From Sebastes aleutianus (Eukaryota > Chordata > Actinopteri > Perciformes > Sebastidae), in NCBI GenBank assembly GCA_916700875.1, contig CAKAKS010000193.1, forward strand, positions 84,865 to 148,864: a DNA stretch of 64,000 bases, written 5' to 3'. The notes beneath the pieces were generated by a model. The model had not been told where the DNA came from and did not search any database. It saw only the letters and a list, made by a program, of their open reading frames with translations. Numbering within the stretch: the first letter of the stretch is position 1; each line of letters opens with the position of its first letter. Below, in pieces: positions 56,901-63,880 of this stretch. The position numbers and the translations under genes are program-made.

Positions 56901-59900
56901 CCGAAGACATCTCTCTGCAAATAAGTCAAATGCATTATTTGTTTGTTGTTTCACTTATTGTGAAAAACGCTTTAAATCCTCCTCAGACTATGGTGGTTTC
57001 ATAAAGAACAAATCTCATGAAGTTGCCTTTGTCTTGCATATCAAATATTTTCTAATTGGTTTACTGAAAAATAAGCATGAAATAAAAATAAGCTGCCTCA
57101 AAAGAAAGGAATCAATGTATCGAGCTGTAACACGTTCTCATCCCAAATGACGCTTTGTCAGACCGCTCGCCGCCACTTTTCGGTTGCAGTAAACGCGTGA
57201 TTAATGTTGTGAATTAAACAAAAACACTTACTTACGTTTAGGAAAAAAACTATATGGTTGGGCTTAAAATTACTACATTTTTACAGTGAAAATGTGACTG
57301 AATGTTGTGAACACGGGACACGAACAAACAGCTGATTGTAACGTGAAAGTGAAACTTAACGCACGGGACACGAACAGCGGTCTCCTGGATGAAAGCCTTG
57401 TGTTTGTTGGACCCATCCACCCGCCCTGTGTGTCTGTTTCGCTCTTTAAACTACGTCACCACAGCACTTTCTCTGAGCGTTTACTGTTGCCGCAGATGGG
57501 TTTACATTGTAGTTAATGGAAAGCCCGGTGTGTCTCATACCAACGCTAAAGGGTGCCTGGTGCGGCGGTATCGAACGCCAACGACCGTGACAAAGCGCCA
57601 GTATTTAATGCCCTGGGAGTGAGAACGGGCTGAAACTCAGGTGGTGAATGCTTTGGAAAATGGTCAGTAGTAATATAACATATGCAAGTTATAATAAATG
57701 GGCTAAAACATGCAAAACCACCGAATTCAATGAATTATGACACAGCTGCATCTCAAAATGCTAAACTAACATTAAACCCAGTGTGAAAGGGATATATTAA
57801 TAATGTTACTTCACCTGCTTATCGTTGCTACACAGTCTGCTAGAAGCTTTAAATACAACTCTATTGAAGGTTTGTGAACTTACAATATTGCGAGCCGAGA
57901 AGTTTCGGATGGGATCCTCAGCTGCGAGCGAGACGGAGCTGAGCATGATGAACACCAGGATGAGGTTGGTGAATATGTGGTGGTTGATGAGTTTGTGACA
58001 AAACACCCGAAACCTGGAGGACAAAAGGAAACGCAACACAGCCAGAGAGATCAGTGTGATATGAGGCACAACCTGTGTCAATGTGTGTAAAAAAGACAAT
58101 GTCTGAGTGTATCGTACGGGTTTGTGGTGCTGAAGATGAAGAAGGCGCTTCCCTCTGGGATCGGAGTGATCTTCTCCTTCTTTACCAGGTCAGAAAGGAC
58201 CGGCCGAGGCCCCGACGGGACTTCTGGATCCTCCTCCTCCGCCGCAGTTTCGTCGTTCTCCTCCTCTTCCTCCTTACAGACAAATAGAAAGTTTATAAAG
58301 TGCGTATAACTCCTTGTAAACTGTAAATATAAATTAATGTATAATTCTGAAAGTAAGGATACCTTGTCATCTTTTTCCTCCTCCTTTTTGTCCCTGTAAT
58401 GAACACAGATATTGTTATGAATGATAGAGTTTGAGCATACATCTGAGCATGAACATAGTAGGAGATCCAGCTGTCACCCTTTCTTTCCTCCATCGTCCGT
58501 GTTGAGAGACTCTGCATCTGCCAAGTTGTCCACAGCGATAGCCAAAAAGACATTCAGGAGGATATCTGAGCAAAGTGTTCGGTAAAGGACAACTCTGTGT
58601 AAAAGCACTGCTTTATATCTTCCATACATCAAATTATGAATATAGGTATCTGCTGCTGTTTCAGCAGTTTCAGGTGTGTTTGTGTCAGCGACAGAGGATA
58701 CAGTTTCCACAGATGAAGAGGATGATGAAGTAAAAGCACACGATCATCCCGGAAGAGGAAGGGCCTCCGTAGGCCATGATCCCATCGTACATAACAGCGT
58801 TCCAGTCTTCTCCGGTCAGGATCTGAAATCGATCATCATATTTATTTAGTGGTAGATGCATCAACAATAGTGTGTCAAGCTTAACAATAATAGAGGGTAT
58901 GTCTCTGGTGTCAACCAGAAACATAAACATACAAGTTTACTATATCATATATTTATATATTATATGTATTGTATTGCAACAAATGTAATAGTGACTCTGT
59001 TTCTACTCCTATCTGCAGTAAGTCAATATCGTGCTGAGTTATTGGTCTAGCTCTGTTTCTCTTCTCTTAGCCTTCGACAGTCTGACCTCGTACCGTAATT
59101 CTCTCTAAATCTGTTTGTGCAAACAACGGTACAACAGCTTTTTTCATTTTTATCTACACGTTCATTGTATTTTCCACTGATGGGGGAATGCTGAATGTTT
59201 GCTCTTCAGATGGAGTGACTGTGGTGTACAGTTTTGCCATAATCTGAACAGTAAATACCTGAAACACAGTGAGAAGGGCTTGGGGGAAGTTGTCAAAGGT
59301 GCTCCTCTTGGTCTGGGTCTCGTCAAAGTTGAACTTTCCACCGAACACCTGCATGCCCAGCAGGGAGAAGATGATGATGAAGAGGAAGAGCAGCAGCAGC
59401 AGGGAAGCGATGGACTTCATGGAGTTGAGCAGAGACGCCACCAGGTTACTTAGAGACTGCCAGTGACTGTAAAGCAGTGGAGAGGAGGAGGGACAGATGA
59501 TGTACTGAACAACACACATACACCAGACGCACAGACAAACACAGCATGGTAACAGTCTCACCGTGTGACCTTGAAGATCCTCAGCAGGCGAACGCAGCGG
59601 AACACTGAGATACCGAGAGGAGACATGATCTCCAGCTCCACCAGAATGGTTTCAGTGATTCCTCCACACACCACGAAGCAGTCGAAGCGGTTGAACAGTG
59701 ACACAAAATAGGCCTGTAGCCCGAGACTGTACATCTTCACCAACATTTCACATGTGAACATTGCTAGCAGCACCTTGTTGGCCACATCTGAAACACAGAA
59801 CATTAAAAAAGACAAATGGAGAGAGAGAGAGATACAGTAAAGGGTTTTAGAGTGACACATTGGAAAGTGTAGAGATATGAAGGATGCAAAGAATCATCAC

Positions 59901-62900
59901 TGCTGTTAAACCACCCAGAGATCGTACTGTAAACCCACTGTATGCCAAGGCTGCACAAATATAATAGCTGCACACATAAAATTTAATTTTAATAAATAAA
60001 ATATATAAAATGTTCACTAATATTTTATTTTTATTATACATTTCTATTCAACTCTATTCAAAAAACTCTATTAAAAAAACTCTATTCAAAGTGAGAAAAT
60101 TGTTAAAATGTTCCACAATTCCATCATGACATGCAATATTAAGAAATCCTTTAAAAGGGACATATCAAGTATATTTTCAGGTTCATACTTGTATTTTGGG
60201 TTTCTACCAGAACATGTTTACATGCTTTAATGTTCAATAAACACATTATTTTTCTCATACTGTCCGTCTGAATATACCTGTATTCACCCTCTGTCTGAAA
60301 TGCTCCGTTTTAGCGCCTGTCTCTTTAAGCCCCCTCTTAAAAAAGCCCAGTCTGCTCTGATTGGCTTGTGAGAAAAATATGGCGCACCTTTGCAAAGGTA
60401 GTTCTCAAGCTGTGGGCGATATATTCTAATGAGCCTGCATGTGACATAGGAAGGGGAGCCAAATCTGAATGGCTTGTTGAATCACATGTTTTCTGATCTA
60501 GGCAGCCCACAAAAAACTGACTGGGTTGTCTTATTTCACAGTTTGTGGGTTGGTAGACACTCCAGATACCCAGATGTATGTGCACAAGCATTGAACAAAT
60601 GAGTTATTCATGATATGTCCCCTTTAATATTTTGGTTCTCCTTGGCTCATGGTTCCACCAACTTTCAATGAAATGTAACATGTCCTATTAACTTAACGAA
60701 ATATACGAATTAGGTGATAACAATCAATCAATGAATCAAAAGTGTTTGCTGTGTACTGTAGTGCTCTTCATACCCTGCACTTGTGTCAGCCACATGGGCT
60801 GGTTGTAATGCTCTGATGATATAGTGAGCGTGTTGAGGAACACCAGGATGATGACCAGCCAATAGAAAGGCACCGATTTGACAGCCAACCGGCACTTCCT
60901 GCGGCAGAACCTGTTCCAGCGGCGCCAGCGCCGACTATAGAGGGAGAACATGACGTCAGTACGAAGAACAACGCTCGTGTGACTCACTTTGCTAATGGAT
61001 TGATTTAGAAGAACACAGGATCTCCATCTGGTCACATAGATTACATAAATACATCACCTCAATAAAGAAATCACTACAGTTTGTTTCCATTATTAAGAAG
61101 AGTGCAGAAGAGCAGGGGGGAAGAGCCGCGGGGGAACTGCATCGATATATTTTTTTGCAAGTCATACAGTAAATGAGCTGAAAAATACTGCGCAAGACTA
61201 TTCTCTAAAAATACCTCATGGTACATGCTGACTTTCTAAAAGCTGTTGATTTATCATCCCCAGTAAAGTCTCATTAAAATACAGTAAAATGAAAGCCAAG
61301 CACTTACAAATAAAAATCTGTATAATCTAATGCTGGGCATAGTAACAGATATATGCACCATGCAGAGAAACAAAGATACTGACCTGAACTTTGACTTGGA
61401 AATTTTTTGACTGAAAGGAAGAAGAATTTGTCAAAGTTTACAAAGGCAGGTTGTAGCAGGGAAGTGATAGGTTGGTCGGGTTCATTGATAACAACATAAA
61501 AGGTGTCCAAACGCAGCGTTACAGGATAGGAAGGCAATATAGACATGTAAGTGAGTTATCTGCTTTAACCGTTTGACCACTTTCTTCACAAATCAAAAGA
61601 TAAAGAGCACTTAGAGGATGAAATGTGGCTGTTTGTGCAGATTGATGTTTTTTTTAAATATCTGTAGCAACGGTCACACCAGAAGGGACAGCAATCAAAG
61701 TGTTGTAATTCAAAGAAACAACGGTGGTCTTGTTTTTGAAAAGGTTTGTCGTGCAAAGTTCTCACCACAGAGGTCCGCAGCATGGCGTCTTTTCATCCTC
61801 CCCGTTTTGATTCTCGGTGTTCACAGATTCTGTTTCGCTGGCTGGAACGCTCGCTGCAGCAGCAAATAAAGCAGACATTTACCAAAACAAAAAAATACTT
61901 TGCTGTGGCACAAGATTCTTCAGATAGACATAGTGCAGTGCACCCCAGGGGGAAGAAGTGTGAAAGGAAATAAGATGGAGACTGCCTTCATCACTTCACG
62001 CTATTCTGGCAGGCATTTCTTCCAAACGATACACTAAAGGATCATACTTTACAAATCAGCAAAGATAAAAAGGATTACACTCCAAAGACTAAGTGCATCA
62101 CAATATTTTGTTGGTGATTTTATAAAATAATTAACAAAATTATTGTATTTTTTCATGTCCAAAGCCACAGCAGCTCCAAAACTTTGGGCCTCATAGGAAG
62201 GAAGGAGCTAAGCGCTGTGGCTGTGCATCACTGTCATCATTAGTATCATTTACCAAGTGCTGAAAGGGAGCTGACACAGGACAGGCGAGTGGACAGCTGC
62301 TCTACGAGGGCTGACTGCTGCACACAAAGAGGGAGCGGAGGGAAGAGGGGAGCCGGCCGAGGAAGAGGAGGACGGAGCTCTTAAAGCTGTCTCTGAAAGG
62401 CTACTCTCAAAGTACTGCCAGCGCTGCGGAAAGACTGTCTGCGCAGACAGATGATGATTAACTGTGCGAAAACGTCTCAGTGCTTTAACTCGTGTGAGGG
62501 AGCACGGCGTGTGCTGCTGCTTAGCTTATGTAGACGTGTTGGCTTTGATTCCTGAGTGGTCGGACAGCTCTCAGCTCTGAAAATAGTGCTGACTGCTGGA
62601 GTAGTGATCTGGGTTTAGCCCTGTTTCCTATATTCACACTGAGCCGCTGCTTTTGAAATGGGACATGGAGAGGAAGCGGGGCGTGTCGGCTATCAAACGC
62701 AGCTGTATTTCTATTCCACTCATTTAATGAGTGAAAGATAGGCTCTTTTTTTTAATTTAGAACCAGTAGAGCTTTGAAAAAAAGAACAAAACAGGGAGGA
62801 AAAAAGGAGAGAACAAAAACGGAAAAAAGGCTGTGATGCTCGGACACGACGGGTTTAACACAGTAGTAAAGCACAAAGTGATGAGGTATTACATCAGGCT

Positions 62901-63838
62901 GCAAATCAACACACACACACAGACTCACTCAGCAGTCACTCAAGATGCTCCAACTGGGATATTAAGGCCCCTGTTGCTTATCTTTTTGATTCATTTTCTG
63001 GTTTTAAATCCCAATCTATCTCCAATAATGTGGAGTATTTGTGAAGAACAGATCAATCATCCTTCACTGATAGATGGAAGTGAAGTTTGTAAATAGGGCT
63101 GGGTGATATGGCCAAAATCTTTTATCCCGATATAGGTCATTTCATATCTTAATAACAAATATATATATCATGATATAGCATGTTTTTGGTAATTCAATAA
63201 ATAAATAGTCTGAATGAAATAACCACATGATAAAGCCTGCTTTTGTATACTTCTGTGTGAATTAAATACTTTTTCTCATTTTAAGAACTTGAGTGTAAAA
63301 TTAACATAACACTTTAAAGAGAAAATTATAGAGAAAAAATAAATAAATATAGGCCTACTGTAGCACATATCGCGGTAGAAACACTACATAAAATATTTAA
63401 TTTAAAGACATTTTTATATTGTTTGACGATATATATGGTCATATTGCCCAGCCCTAGTGTTAAAGTAGTATTAATGGAAGTAAGTTTCAAGTCAATGTTT
63501 TTTCGCTCATACCATGAAATACGAGGCAGCAGCACGTTGATTAAAAATCAATGGTAAATCATTTCTATTTATGATACTTTGTATTTTAATGTGTTCTAAG
63601 TAGGGCTGTCAATCAATTAAAAGGTTTAATCGTGATTAATCCTATGATTGTCCATGATTAATTGCGATTAATTGCAAATTAATGTTTGGGACTGTTGAAC
63701 TATGAGCTCACAGAGCCATGTTCCTAACAACATTTTGTACATTTGTAATGGCAATGAAGTTACTTTATATATAAAAACCTCTGGTCTGATTTTTGAGTGA
63801 AAACTGACACATTTTTCTTTATCAGATTAATTTGAGCA

Positions 63839-63880
<42 letters not shown>

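Larger units (their letters stand above)
55339..57883. other. cacna1d intron upstream of the IIIS2 pair
   Basis: Contains family B (55631-56164) and family E (57131-57631) elements. The DNA between 56165 and 57130 is AT-rich without recognised content. Confidence 0.7.
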
